Position numbers and translations under genes: made by a program. This document shows positions 13,101 through 25,600 of a stretch of DNA of 64,000 nucleotides, piece after piece (position 1 is the first letter of the stretch; the number at the start of each line of letters is the position of its first letter). Origin of the DNA: Caenorhabditis elegans (lineage: Eukaryota; Nematoda; Chromadorea; Rhabditida; Rhabditidae); contig NC_003284.9 in assembly GCF_000002985.6 (NCBI RefSeq), positions 5,952,001-6,016,000 on the forward strand, in the 5' to 3' direction. Below the pieces are notes generated by a model, which searched no databases, had not been told where the DNA came from, and worked only from the letters and a program-made list of their open reading frames with translations.

Positions 13101-16100
13101 CAACTTCAAACTTCTATAAACTTAAATCGCACATGATATCACAATATAATGTATCCATCATTGAAAACATAAACATTTGTTTCATCTCCAACAGAAAATC
13201 CGTTTTCATGTTGCACTTTGAAAATAAATTTCAACCTTGCACTCTTGAAAGTGCACACGTTCGATTATTAAAGCTTTTAAAAATGCAAGTTTTTAAATTC
13301 TAGCATTCCCTATAGTTTCTATTTTTCCTACCATGTTCAAAAAACTGAGCGAGATATTTTTCGGTAAGTTCAGAAATCTGAAGCTTTCTGCATGTTCGAA
13401 CCCCGAAAATTATTGTTTTTATCGGCGACTTCCAAAAAATAAGTGGAAGTTTTCACCATTTAAAAAATTTTCCAAAATTTTTTGAAACGTTTTATTATGA
13501 TATTTGATCATTTTAAAATATCATGAGAATGTTTTCAATCATTTCCCCCACATGCCACGTTAAGATAGTGCTGAAAGATCACTTCCATTTCATTTCAAAA
13601 TTTGTAGGAGCTATCATTGCTTGTGAGCAGAACGACGCAGAAGCACTTCGAGTCGTTATTGACAAAAATCAATTTGATGTCACTAGTGCAGTCAACGGAA
13701 ATTATGAGCTATATCCCACGAAATGGTCCCTTCTTGACATTGCCATCAATTTGAACAATGTGAAATGTGCATTGCTTCTTCAGGAAAGGGGAGCCATTGA
13801 ATCATTTCAATGTAAGTCTAAAAATAGTTGTGTTTTTGAAAAGTGAAAACAATCCCGGTTTATTTCAGTTAACACGCTCGAAAAACGGAAGAAGGCCGTC
13901 ACGGAAGCATTGGAAATATCAAGATCCAAGTTGTCAGAGCTTAAAAAGGCTCCGCATTCCAGAGTGGGTAGAAAAAAAGCAAACGAGATTTGAAATATTA
14001 CATTGAAAACTATTTAAATGCGCATTGAAATTTGTTTTCAAATTCCTTAGATTACAAACGGTACTACAATACAATTGTATTCAAAACGGTTTTTTTTTGT
14101 AATTTTGTTCTTTTCCACAATTATGAAAAAAGATATAGCGCCGGATTCCTTGCAAATTAATTTTTGATAATTTTTCTTATGGTGCAAAATAATGAAAGGT
14201 GGTCAGTGGGGAAATGATGAAACCCGGTTCCTATGATGCTTAAAACATTTAAATATCATCATAAACACCATATAAACAATTTAAGTTTTTTATCCATTAG
14301 CCTTACTCCTCCCTCCTTCGACAAAAACTGCAAACTTAATGTGATTACCTAAATTCGACTTTACAATATTAACCACTTTTTCAGGACCACGACAAGCGAA
14401 TAAGTTCCCTCCAGATCCATTTGAGTTTGCTGAAACAAATGGAAGATTTCCTTGAGAAAACTGTTCGCCCCAGAATGTTGCAGAGCGTTTCTGTAGAAGC
14501 AATTTCTCATTCCCGAGCCCTCATTCAATTCAACTACAAAGAGCCTCAACAGAGCATTATTTTGAAATTCAGAAGTAATTTTTTAAACCATTTTTCTAAT
14601 TTTTGATCGAAATAATTTTTTTTAATTTTCAACTTTTCAGTTCAATGGTCGGACACCGAAGATTTCAAAACCATTCTTGGCGAAATAATTGAACCGCGGC
14701 CACTGGAGAACAAGATTATTTTGCACAACTTAGAGCATGGGAAACATTACTATTTTACAATTACTTGTATTGGAGTCAATGGGGAATCAAAGCCAATGGT
14801 TTGCTGGCCGGGCAGAATTGAAATAACTAGTAAGGTTGATATTTCAAAAGTTAATTGAAAAATGAAATTGCTAGGTTTTGACGACGGTGAAAAACGGGAA
14901 AGCTGGTCAGATAGAATAGAAACAATGAACAAATTAATGGAAGATGTTGATAAGCACCGGCAAAGTCTCGTTTGGCAAAGAGGTAACATTTGAAAGTTTC
15001 AAAATTTTTTGTATTGCTCAGCCGTTTTTTATTGTAGTATTTCCAATGGAGATTAATGGTAAAAAACGCAAAAATGGATTTCGGGAGCTATTTTCGGCAA
15101 GTACTAAACTATCAAAACACGTTCATCAGTAAGTTCATTAGGAATAATTTTTGCTAAAAATAACTTTTTAGCGGAGTTTATCTTGCGGCGTTGATTTATA
15201 CGGAGGGAAAGGTGTTAGTAACAGTTGACGATTGTGTTCCAATTGTTCCGGTAGACGAAAATGTGACAACTGTATCAAAAGATGATCATCACTGGTTGAT
15301 CAAGATGTCAATGTGCTGGGATCAAATTAATGGACTGATGGATGTGAACCCAAGTGCATACTCGAATAATGTCTCGTTAAGGTAAGCAGTTATAAAATAT
15401 ATGACAACAAAACTGGGGAAATGGATGAAAATGTCAGACGTGGTTAGTGCAGTATCTACTTTTTAAAAATGTGATAGTACCTATATATTAAATGCTTAAA
15501 TCGATAGGACAGATGAAAAAACCAGAAACTATAATTATAATTGTGAAAATTAAATATAATGAAAAATTTGAAATCTTTCCAGTTTTCGCAACAAATTAAT
15601 CAATGCTGCTTTTTCAATGCAAGAGGCACTGGGAATTCGAAACATTGGCCACGTGCACTACATGCCACTGATCTACGACAACTGCTTCTTCCTTCTCACT
15701 GTGCGATTTATCGAACCTAGTGTGAACTTCCAGACGATTACGCTGAGATGGTTGCCGTTTAACAAACTTCTACGTAAGAAGATGCCAACAACTGCCATCG
15801 ATAATATGACCAAGCAACTCCTGAATATTCTGAATTTTTATGAAGCGAGTCAAATTCAATTGCAACGGTGAGCATATATTTTTTAAAAATTACTAACAAA
15901 ATTATTCAGTGGATTGTATGTCGGTTACTTGAAACTTCATTCTTCATTGAATTCAATTCGTGTTGTTGTACCCGATGTTCTTCCGTCAATGCTTCCCTTC
16001 ACACGTGTCAGGGACAATCCTCATCTGACAAGAGAGGAGTGGGAATGGATAAAGGTACTTTTATTTATTTTTAGGGGCCTGCTCTGTAAAATTGTGCTCC

Positions 16101-17938
16101 CAATTTTATTTCCAAATTTCAGTCAATTGACATGAATGAGCCATTTTTTGCAACCAAAGCACAAGAAAGAATCCACTCCGACATTGCTCACGCGATTCAT
16201 CGCCTTCTTAATGAGCTCGACATTGACCCAGATTTGGTTCCTGGAACAAGGCTGTATCATGCAGAAATCGTACAACCCGATGATAACACCACAGTCATTT
16301 TGGTAATTCAAATATTAATCAAGTTCAAAGTAAACTTCGATTTTCAGATTCTACCAAGATCGGACGATGTTTGCTCAGTGCCGACGGGGTCTAGTAAAAC
16401 AACAGAGTACATGGAGTCAAAACGTCAGTGCAACAGTGTTCCGATACCCGTGTTTGATATGAGTAAGTACTTAAAATTTTGCAATCCTAAAAAAGTCTTA
16501 AATTTCAGTTCATTTTCTGACGTATCAGACCAGTTTTCTAACATCATATTGCAAGTTGAGCATATTCTTGGAGCATTTCATGATGATTTCACAATTTGAA
16601 CAGCGGAAATGTCTATTAGAAAATGACAGCAAAGTGTATAAGAATCAAACGGAGATTTTGAATGAATTCCAGGTAACATTTCAAACGTTTCGTCAACTGT
16701 TCTCAATTTCAAAAAATTTTCAGAAAAGATTGGAAGAAATTTGGCAAAATGCACGTTGGATCAGTAGAGTTGCATCGGAGGCCCGTGACAAGCATGTCAA
16801 GTAAGACGAAGAAAAAAGTTGACTGAATTTTCAAAAAGTTTTTGAAATTGCAGGGTTTCAAAACATGCTATTCCACTTACCCGCTTTATGACAGCCTTGC
16901 CGAGGAATCCGGAAGAAGTCAGGAAGGAAGAAAATGAACGAGAAAGCTTCAGGAGAATACAGCAGAGGCGAAGAATGCGATTAGAGTTACTAGGCGATAG
17001 ACTAGCGTCTCGAGATGGATCGGATACGGAAGATGAATATGAATTTGTGATGAGTAACGATCCAAACCCAAGAAACAATGGATTTTTGAAATCAGATCAA
17101 CCAAGGTCTGCACTTAACTCTCCACAACAGAGTTATCGGGACATTGACAGGTGAGCTGATAGGAATGTGATTTTGTTAGTCTATCAGCAACTGCTTTCGT
17201 GGTTGAATTTATAAATTTGTTTTTGTAAAATATTCGAAATTGCATAATAGACCACTATAAAAAAAATTGCCTAGAATATTCGAAATTTTCAGTTAAACTT
17301 TTGGTAAGAATAAAAGTTCGACATAACCATATCATAAAAAATATCATTAAAAATACTCAAAAAATGTTTGTGTTAATATAATTTCAAAAAAAAAACATTC
17401 TAGTACGTTATCATCTACTTTTACAGTGTATATCGACGAAGACGTAAAGTTTCCACTGATTTGGCTCTGGCACTCAGCAACACCAGTCTCAATAATTTGA
17501 ACGGGATTGAAGAAAAAAACCTGACTCCTGACCGACCACAAATCAAAGAGGACAAAATATTCTTAGAATCCATAAATGTTATGGTTGGGTACGACTGTCA
17601 GATTCCGAAAGGAACAAAAATTGCACTTTCGGTAACACAGAGTACAGAAGCTGGAGAGGTAATTTACATTTTATACTAAATAAATTCTTTGATTCCAGGT
17701 TGTAAACTTTGTGATTGAACAAATTGCTAAATCGGCTGCTGGCATTGATAATGAAATAACACTCAACGACAGTTCAGAGTTATGCTTGGTAGCAGCATTT
17801 GGGCAACGAGAACGACGTTTAAAAAATGAGACAGTAATCCAACGATTAGATAGAACATGGTTAAGGGGCAACTTTTTGATTCGAAGGAAAGATGGATTCA
17901 TGAATGGAGAAGATATTGCAAATGAATCACTTGTCTGA
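7115..17938 (+). CDS. Ankyrin-repeat and fibronectin III protein of the ANKFN1/wide awake family
   Basis: Twenty-three exons join in phase to 1154 residues: 7115-7236, 9222-9311, 9425-9495, 11387-11537, 11933-11970, 12766-12876, 13304-13363, 13608-13811, 13869-13963, 14385-14574, 14641-14829, 14875-14982, 15038-15128, 15172-15381, 15583-15867, 15910-16054, 16123-16302, 16348-16462, 16509-16672, 16724-16800, 16854-17150, 17427-17658 and 17699-17938. The N-terminus is basic and Ser/Arg-rich. Ankyrin-like sequence lies near residues 215-282 (LLDIAINLNNVKCALLLQERGA). An FN3 domain lies near 350-440 (ALIQFNYKEPQ, then WSDTEDFKTILGE and LEHGKHYYFTITCIG). A long conserved C-terminal part follows, with NIGHVHYMPLIYDN, TREEWEWIK and an acidic DGSDTEDEYEF stretch. 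Drosophila wide awake and vertebrate ANKFN1 act in neuronal excitability and sleep; a role in this organism is inference. The start is the first in-frame ATG (AAAAATGA context) with no acceptor just upstream. The GTGGGT donor at 13964 is weak; reading through it gives an early stop. Confidence 0.82.
12179..12281 (+). CDS. Alternative first coding exon of the ANKFN1-like gene
   Basis: An ATG at 12179 opens 34 codons beginning MAKTSLSRSRNVERR, rich in Arg and Ser, and ends at AGAG|GTAATG in phase 1. That is exactly the phase needed to join the next shared exon at 12766. It cannot be an internal exon from the upstream donor: the ACATAG before it would put an in-frame TAA after the junction. The best reading is an internal promoter giving an isoform without the first five exons. 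Its last residues (RLIRG) resemble those of the exon it replaces (PILRG). Confidence 0.6.
13304..13363 (+). CDS. 60-bp optional exon of the ANKFN1-like gene
   Basis: This exon is flanked by TTCTAG and GTAAGT. It is 60 bp long and in phase 1 at both ends, so it can be included or skipped without shifting the frame. It codes AFPIVSIFPTMFKKLSEIFF, unusually hydrophobic beside its charged neighbours. The internal ATG (MFKKLSEIFFG) could also start a short isoform lacking the basic N-terminus. Whether it is cassette, constitutive or first exon cannot be told from sequence. Confidence 0.5.
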
Positions 17939-18250
17939 TTATCCGGCAATTTAAGTTATGTATTTACTGTATAGTGTGTAGAATATTGTGGTGGTATGTA
18001 ACGTTCTTGACCAAAACACCCCCACATTGAACTCATCGCACCTTCGTTGTGCCAAAAATTTTAATTTATTATTTTTGTCATTCCGTTGTTTTATCTTTTA
18101 AAAACTTTGATATACATACTTAGATCCCTAAATGTCATGTTTATTTCCACGTATCATTTGGTGAATAGTAAAATAATATTTATTATCTTTTCCTGCTTTT
18201 TCAATGTTTTCCTACACATCAAACTTTTTTGCCATTAGGAAATTACTTTC

Positions 18251-18256
18251 AATAAA
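18251..18256 (+). terminator. Candidate polyadenylation signal of the ANKFN1-like gene
   Basis: AATAAA lies 313 bp after the stop codon on the plus strand. It is the first perfect plus-strand hexamer I found downstream of the stop. Confidence 0.4.
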
Positions 18257-18660
18257 TCATAGGATAATGGGAACTGACAGGACAATATATAAATTTGCAA
18301 TGCACAAAAATCACTGCAGATTATTTTATTTTGACGTGTTAAAAATGAATCCACTTGCCTAAAATGACCCGGTATCACAATGAAGCACTTCAATTTTTTA
18401 AAATTTCCAGTCGAAATTGTGGTATGCCACCAACATTTTCAAACATGTAACCTCTTGAGTAATGTTTCCTTTAATTTCTGAAAAATATATGTAAACTAAT
18501 TTTGAATAAAATCCTTGGTCACACCTTTTTAGTAGAAAGTTGGGATTTTCAAGTTTCACGTTACTGCAAAAATGTTGCTCTATTCCAATTTATTTTTGTT
18601 CAACATATTATATCAGCCAACTATATATTTTCATAATTCAAATAACACCAACTTCCAAAT

Positions 18661-18666
18661 TTTATT
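18661..18666 (-). terminator. kin-2: Candidate polyadenylation signal of kin-2
   Basis: TTTATT on the plus strand is AATAAA on the minus strand, about 1.03 kb after the kin-2 stop. No closer perfect hexamer was found between 18667 and 19694, which implies a long 3'UTR that contains two poly-G/poly-C tracts. Confidence 0.4.
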
Positions 18667-19000
18667 AGTCCAATAAACCTCTAAGATTACATTATAGATA
18701 GTTTATAACATACTGTTTTTTGTGTGTGTGTGCGCGGGGGAAACCGACAAAAAGTTTGGATAACAGAAATCTAGTGGAAAATGTGGTGGAGAAATGAAAA
18801 AAAAGAGACAAGAAAACATTGAGATGGCGACATGACAGCGGATTTCCAATGAATGTGAAAAATATATAAAAATGAAAAAAAAAAGAAGTTGGATGTTGAG
18901 GGAAGGGGGTGTAGATAAGAGACTTCGCAATGCTGGATAAGGGTGACGGAGTTCAGAATTCAGAAGTGGAACGAAATAAGAAAAAAATGTGTGCTGGGTA

Positions 19001-19013
19001 GGGGGGGGGGGGG
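19001..19013 (+). repeat. Poly-G tract, 13 G
   Basis: Uninterrupted run of 13 G in the putative kin-2 3'UTR. In the kin-2 transcript it reads as poly-C. Such tracts can form G-quadruplexes and in C. elegans depend on DOG-1/FANCJ for stable replication. Confidence 0.9.
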
Positions 19014-19460
19014 ACGATTGTTGTGGATGCGCATTTCTTATTTCTCATAAAATTATATGTTACATATTATTAAAGACAAGATTTGGCATTCACTGCTTAA
19101 TGTTAATTAATGAAGAATGGTGTTCGTTTCTTCTTTGAGTTAACCTATAGGAATTGAAGGAAATGGTTGGTAAAGATTGAGCTGTAAAGCTACTGAAAAT
19201 GTTGAAATTTTAGGGTGGAATAGAAAACATGCAAAACTGTTTTTTTTGTTACACAGGGAATAAAAACTAAAACTATTCTAGTTGAACATTTTTTTAGCTT
19301 TTTCACGAGGAGTTTCAAATAGTTTTCTGCAAACTTCTGACTAGGATTTTGGGCTGGTTAAAACAATGAATGTTGTTTTGGCTATGAGTTAGAAATTTAG
19401 ACATTTAGAATTTAATTTGACATCGACTGACTAGAAATGAAGATAGGGAACGAATTGATT

Positions 19461-19470
19461 GGGGGGGGGG
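19461..19470 (+). repeat. Poly-G tract, 10 G
   Basis: Ten G in a row, 460 bp from the 13-G run and also within the putative kin-2 3'UTR. It reads as poly-C in the kin-2 transcript. Confidence 0.85.
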
Positions 19471-19694
19471 AGCTTGAAGATGTCACGGTTGGTGAGAGAA
19501 GAAGGTTACAGGTCTAGACAGTATGCAGAATAATAGAAAATCCAAAAAAATACAGGAAAAAATACAATACTAAAAAAAAACTAAGGAAGAATTTTTGGGA
19601 TACTTTCAAAAAATAGTTACGAGTACTTTGGCGAAAAGGTGGAAAAGAAGATACGGTGATGAGGAAGATGCGGGGCAAACGGATTGTAATCCGA

Positions 19695-22600
19695 TTAGGT
19701 CATCAGTTTGACGTATGAGTTGTAGTTTGAAACGTCTCTCTTCAGGATCTCACGAACTGGTCCCATGACACGTTCGAAGCGGTTACGATCCAGCTTGATG
19801 CACTTGAGATGGGTTTTGGCAACAACGGTGGCGGCACGTGGGCGGTCGAGAAGAAGAGCGATTTCTCCTGAAATTGTGACATTGAAATAAAGCTTTCATT
19901 CAGGCGTCGACAAGGGTCGCGACCCACGCCTACTGATTAGTGCGGTTCAAAAATCAAAACGTGTCGGGCTCTGGTGCAAACACCAGGGTTTTGATTTAAC
20001 ACCAAAATGCAAAGCGACGTCATTCCCTGAAACCGCGCCTGCATTTCATGAAAAGCCTACATTGATATATGAAGTGTCACAAAAATCTTGTCTAGAGTTA
20101 TATTTCAATAAAAAAAATGTTTGCATTTATTGAATCACCCGCATATTGCCAAATACAATTAGTTTTTTGATCTTTCCATGTTTGTTCATTTTTTTTCCAA
20201 TTTTTCTCTTTTTTTCTGATTATTGCTCACCGAAATAGTCCGACATTCCAAGATGTCCGACAACGTCGAATGGTGCGTCGTCGCTTCTCTTCTGCAACAC
20301 ATTGGCTTCTCCCTCGAGAATGATGAAGAATTCGTCTCCGGGTTGTCCTTGCTCGACGACATGAGTTCCTGGCTCGAAGTCGCATCTCTCAAGAGCATCA
20401 GCCACGTTAGCGCGCTCCCACTGGTCGAGATCGGCTGAAAGATGATTGATGAGTCTCGGCTTAAGTTCATTTTTCTTCTCTGGTTCTTCAATTTACTTAC
20501 CCAAGATTTGAACCTTGGAGAGGAACTCGTCATACATCTTTCTCTTCTTTGTTACTGATCCCATCAAGATACGACGGTAGGTGAGACGGTCGATGGCCCA
20601 CAATTTCACGTCGGTCTGGAAGAAAATATATAAAATGAATTTGAGTGGCATTTTGCCACCTTGGCAATGACGGTTGCAGCACGTGGAGTTCCATAGATCA
20701 AAGCAAGTTCTCCAAATGATCCACCCTCGTTGATGGTGAGAACGTACTCGTGATTGACGTAGACATCAACGGTCTTAAATATGAAAGTACGGATAAGCTC
20801 TTAGAGAGAAGCAACTCACTCCCTTATCAATAACATAGAAGTTATCTCCTTCTTCTCCCTGTTCGATGATGGTCTCTCCAGCAGACTTCTCAACTGGGAA
20901 CATGGCATCGTACATGGTTTTTTGCTCATCCTCCTAAAAACCAAAAAATTGAATAAAAATTTAATGTTATTAGAAATTTTTTTGGGAATTTATTCACCTC
21001 CAAATGAGCAAAGAGCAAGTTCTTCCTCATGGCTGACTCAAGCGACCTTCTTGTAGCATCATCCTTTGGAATCACAACCTTCTTGTACTCGGTATCGTCC
21101 TCCTTGATTGGTTCGGCAGAGATTCCGGTTCTGCGTCCACCTGATCTCTTTGGTGGCTCCACAATGATGTCGTCATCATCAGCAGCGTCCGGATTTCCTC
21201 CTTCCTGAAATGTTAAGATTTGATAAGGAAAGTTTGAAAATAAAAGATGTGCAAAATAACAAACCATTTTGGAATTTTCCTGTTTCAGTTAGTTCAGCGA
21301 CGGAAAAAATGAATGAAAAATCAAAATATAAAATGACCAGAACCAGTTCAGTCAATTACTGACCCTCTGCTATTTTTTTTTTGTTTCGACAAAACGTTAA
21401 CCTTGAGGTTGGAAATTGTAAATCGGGAATCGTATTAAGTGGGCCACCAGGTAATGTAAATTATGTTACGCCGCAAACTTACTTGTTTCTGTTTAGCAAC
21501 AGGGCAACCGTCTCCGCCTGTCTATTTGCGCAATAAAAACAACACAGCAGAAAGTAAATACACCCACTCGCTCACTCACCCGGTACATGTTCAACTCCAT
21601 TTTTAAGGTGTGAACCACTGAATTGAAAATGGATTGGAAGAATTTTTCAATGGAAAGAAGCAAGAAGAAAAACGCAAGGAAATATGAAGTGCGGTGCACA
21701 CTGAGCCAATCTATCGCCGAGCGAGCTGCCGCGCCGTCTAATGTGCTTCAAATGCGTACTCGTAGCTCTCGCAAGTCTCTTCGTCCTACAATTTTGCTAG
21801 TGCTCCATCAAGGTTCCAGCGCTTCCCCTTTTTTCATTTCATTCCACGCCGCTCATCATTCATCCGTCGTGACTGAGATTCGATCATACTAGCAGACACC
21901 TGGTTACTTTTGTTTCTGTTGTGCAAAACAATTTCTTATTTTTGAGGTCTCCCTTTATTTTTGTTTTTTTTTATTTCTAGAAGTTTGCAGAATCCGTTTA
22001 AAATTGCCTAAAAAGATCAGGTTTTGAACAGTTCAAATTTCTAACTTGATTTTTTCAAGAAATTTTATTAAATGTGATGTTTGAAAACATAGAAGCCATT
22101 CTAATCAGAGAATTAATTCGAACTACGCATGAAATCCAAAAATCCATAAGAAAAAAGTGATTATCCTCTCAAAAAACTATCACCTTAGGCTTTGGAGTCT
22201 TTGCGTTTTTTGTGGCGCCCACAGATTGCGAGTTTCGTCGGTTGCTCAATTGCTGCCCCATCACATTCCTTGGTGGTGATACTCTGACAATATTGATTAA
22301 TAACTTGGTTAAAAGAATAAGAAAAAGTCTATGTAGGTGAAAAAAGAGGAATGTAACGGCAATTTTCTAAGAAGCAGATGTTTTGGAATAAAACATATCC
22401 ATGGAAACCAGAGTTGTGGTGAGCAGTCAAATAAATATTTGAAAAAACAAACACTATGACTATTGTAAATGAAGGAACACGTCAGGAGGCAAATAAGGCA
22501 ATTGTGTGTGCGTCGAACTTTCAACTACAACAACTATGACAAAACATTGAGTAGTATGTTGTAGTTGGAGGTAGAATGAGAAGGCTAAAAACAAGACGAA

Positions 22601-25600
22601 AATCAAAATCGGACCGGGTTTCCACATGAGACCTAATTGAAGGCGTGTGAATGTTTTTCTTGCTGTGGTAGCGCAAAATGAACGAAACAGAAAGAGGGAG
22701 AGGAAAGGACGGAAGAGGAAAAAGTAAGAATGTCAATATCTGAAAGAGCTTTGCCAGTTGTATTTAGTAGGTGGAGGGCACAACGACTTCATGCATTTTT
22801 GTCTCAAGCAACCGGCAATTTACTATAGCAGCCGCAACATTTAGACAGAAAATAAATAGTCTCGAATTGTTCCTCTATTCTTACTCATGTTGTTTTATGA
22901 AACAACAAAAAAAAATTCAATTTCAGTATTTCTAAGAGTAACTATTTAATTTCTGATTTGTCGCATCGAAGTTAATTTACGATGAGTGTATTGTGCTCAC
23001 AGAGAGTATTATGCACACATTGAGAAATATCCAATAAATGACAAATTCCCTATCTTAAAAATCTGCCACGTTATTCTTAGAATTCATAAAAGTTTCTGTG
23101 GTACAGAAAATAAAAATCAGCTGATTTTATAGAAAATGACACAATGATAACGTTCGAGGCATTTTTTACGTGGAGAAAAACAAAGAGAATGGTATGACTA
23201 ATATTTCAATTCGTTTGAAAAAAAAACCCATTTTACTAGTTTTCGAACATATTCAATAAAACCTCGTAAAAAACGAGCTATTTATTCGAATAGTTTTTCT
23301 CTCAAAAATCAATAAAGTCATTTAGCATCAGAAAAGCGTGACTCTTTTCATTCTCTCCATTTAACTTGGCATCGTTCTCTATCTCTGAGGCGGTCATAAA
23401 AACACTCGGCCGGATAGAAGCTGCCTTCGGGGCAAATTTTATTCGATTATTGAATTTGACAGACAAATATAACGAAAACGAGGCGGAGAGAAGATAGAAA
23501 ATATCGGAGTATGCACTTCCTAGTTTTTCGAAAATAAAAGTTGTAAAACTTTAAAAATGAAAAAAAAATTGTGTATCAGCATTTGCCAAAAAATTTTCAT
23601 AAACGAGTGTTTAAAATAAACTATTTTTCTGGGGAAGCGGTTGGAAAGAAGAGAGAACATAAAAGATCGATAAACGTCCGAACAGTATGCAAAAGAAATA
23701 TGTTGAGAGACGCAGGAAATGGAAGGTACGCACACTTTATGGTCCTTTAGTGAATGGCATTGGCAAATTTAGTATGTTAAATTTCAAAACTTAGTTTTCC
23801 ATTTCAAAATTAATATTTCTATTTACAATTTCAAAAAAAAATACAAACGTTCAAATTTTTCAATAGAAATTTAAACACACTTTTTTAATGACCACATTCC
23901 AAAAAACCGCCCCAATTCGATTTTGATAAGCTGTGTCTAAAACTGAAACACATGTGTACAAAAAAAGACATAAAAATTGGAGTGTGAAAAGTGGACTCGA
24001 GTGTTTTAGTTTTATTGTGTTTTTTTGAATGTTCCCAAATTGAAATTCTAGAGCTCCGAACTTTTTGTGTTGTTTTTCATCATATATATATATATATATA
24101 TATAATCGTTTCGAGAACCTTTTCAGAATGTTGCAAGTAACGATGACGTCATAAAAAGTTTGTAATACCTTATATTTCCTGGATTATGACTAATGTTGTT
24201 TTTTGTTTGAAGCGTTTAAAATTTGTGACAGAAAAAAAAGCAAAATGTTTTGGAATTTTAAAAATTAGGTGTCAGAGAAAAAAAAAGGTTAAATCTAGAA
24301 TTTCACATCTTCAAAGAACGTGACAATGATGTTTGGTTCGTCGTCACTGTTACTGTTTCCTCTTCCCTTTCTTTCACCTGACCTCCTAAAGATTTATGAC
24401 TAGTCTTTTGACTTTTGTTATTTTTGTGAAAATACTACCTACTTCAATTATTTTCGAAACAAAAATTCCAGACACAAAATGCGAGGGTGTTGAAAAAACA
24501 ACGGAGAACAAAAAGCATGGAGCATTAAGGAGCGGCAGAAGGAGAAGAAAAATGCGATCGTCCGAAGAGCAACGAAGAGCAAGAGAAATCTGCCCCGAGG
24601 CCTTCTTCATTCTTCGTCACTTTCTCTCCGCTTCACAAACCGGACCCGAAAAAAAGGGAAAAGAGCTCGGCAGCTGAGCCAATGGCTGCGGGCGCTCGAT
24701 GCTCGATGGACAGCTCTGGAGGGCTCATTGGGACTCGTCTCAAAGGGCCCATTCTCTCAATTCTCTTCGTTTTCGTTACGCCTTATCCGCTCTCTTTCAT
24801 CCTTTCGTTTTCCCAGCTAACTAGTGCCTCTTTTTCTTCTTCCTCTTCTTCTTTTTCTTCTCTTTCTCCAGAGGACCCCGACGGAAAAACGACATACACA
24901 AGGCTTGCTTTCTATGAAAAAAAGAAGCAACACAAGACGAAAAAAAAAACGAAGTGAAGCTTCATTTTCATTGATTCGAGCCATAAACGCGGAGGAATGA
25001 CGAAAAAGACACAGGAAGATGTTTGACCTAATTTGCATTTTCCAGTTTTTTCTCAAGCTTTTTTTTGCAGTGCATCTCATTAAAAACAAGATCGAAACAA
25101 AAAATCATGACGCTTGGCTCCCACAAAACCGGATAAAATATTCAAATATTTGAAGCGAGTCAAACGAGATTTTCGATGCCTCAAAAACTTGGTACTATGA
25201 ATGAGAATAAAATAACAAATTTCACTGATCTAGAACAATGATATAATTATAAAGCTATGTGAATTTCAAATTTGAAAGTCTGAAACCGAGTTTCATGGTT
25301 CAGAAAACACGAACAATTAAATAAAAATCCTGAAGAATTGTAAAACCCCCATCACAAATTGTACTCAAAACGTTATAATACGCTTATGCAACACTACGTT
25401 TTCCGATAAGAAGAACCGTTTCAAAACGCAACAATTAACTTTTTTGGCGTACCACGTCAATACTCTTTCAGTGTCAGCAAATTTGAATACTTTTTCTGGT
25501 CATAATTTCGAACTGGTTCTGTCATTCTTCTCACTTTTATGTTGAAAATATTTTTTTTTTCAATTTCTAAATTCTCTGCAACTCAACTAACCTGTGCTCG

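Larger units (their letters stand above)
21205..25591 (-). other. kin-2: Large kin-2 intron with internal promoters and purine/pyrimidine tracts
   Basis: This 4.4-kb intron is far longer than the other kin-2 introns. It holds the two candidate first exons described separately, a (TA)n run at 24082-24104, and a C/T-rich tract at about 24826-24870. A GC-richer stretch at 24480-24780 may be regulatory. No other exon with matching phase was found. Confidence 0.5.

Noticed and set aside
13767-14006. Frame over the ankyrin exons, and read-through of exon 13869 to a stop
   Set aside because: The phased chain through GTGGGT at 13964 restores the FN3 domain; the read-through would truncate the protein before it.
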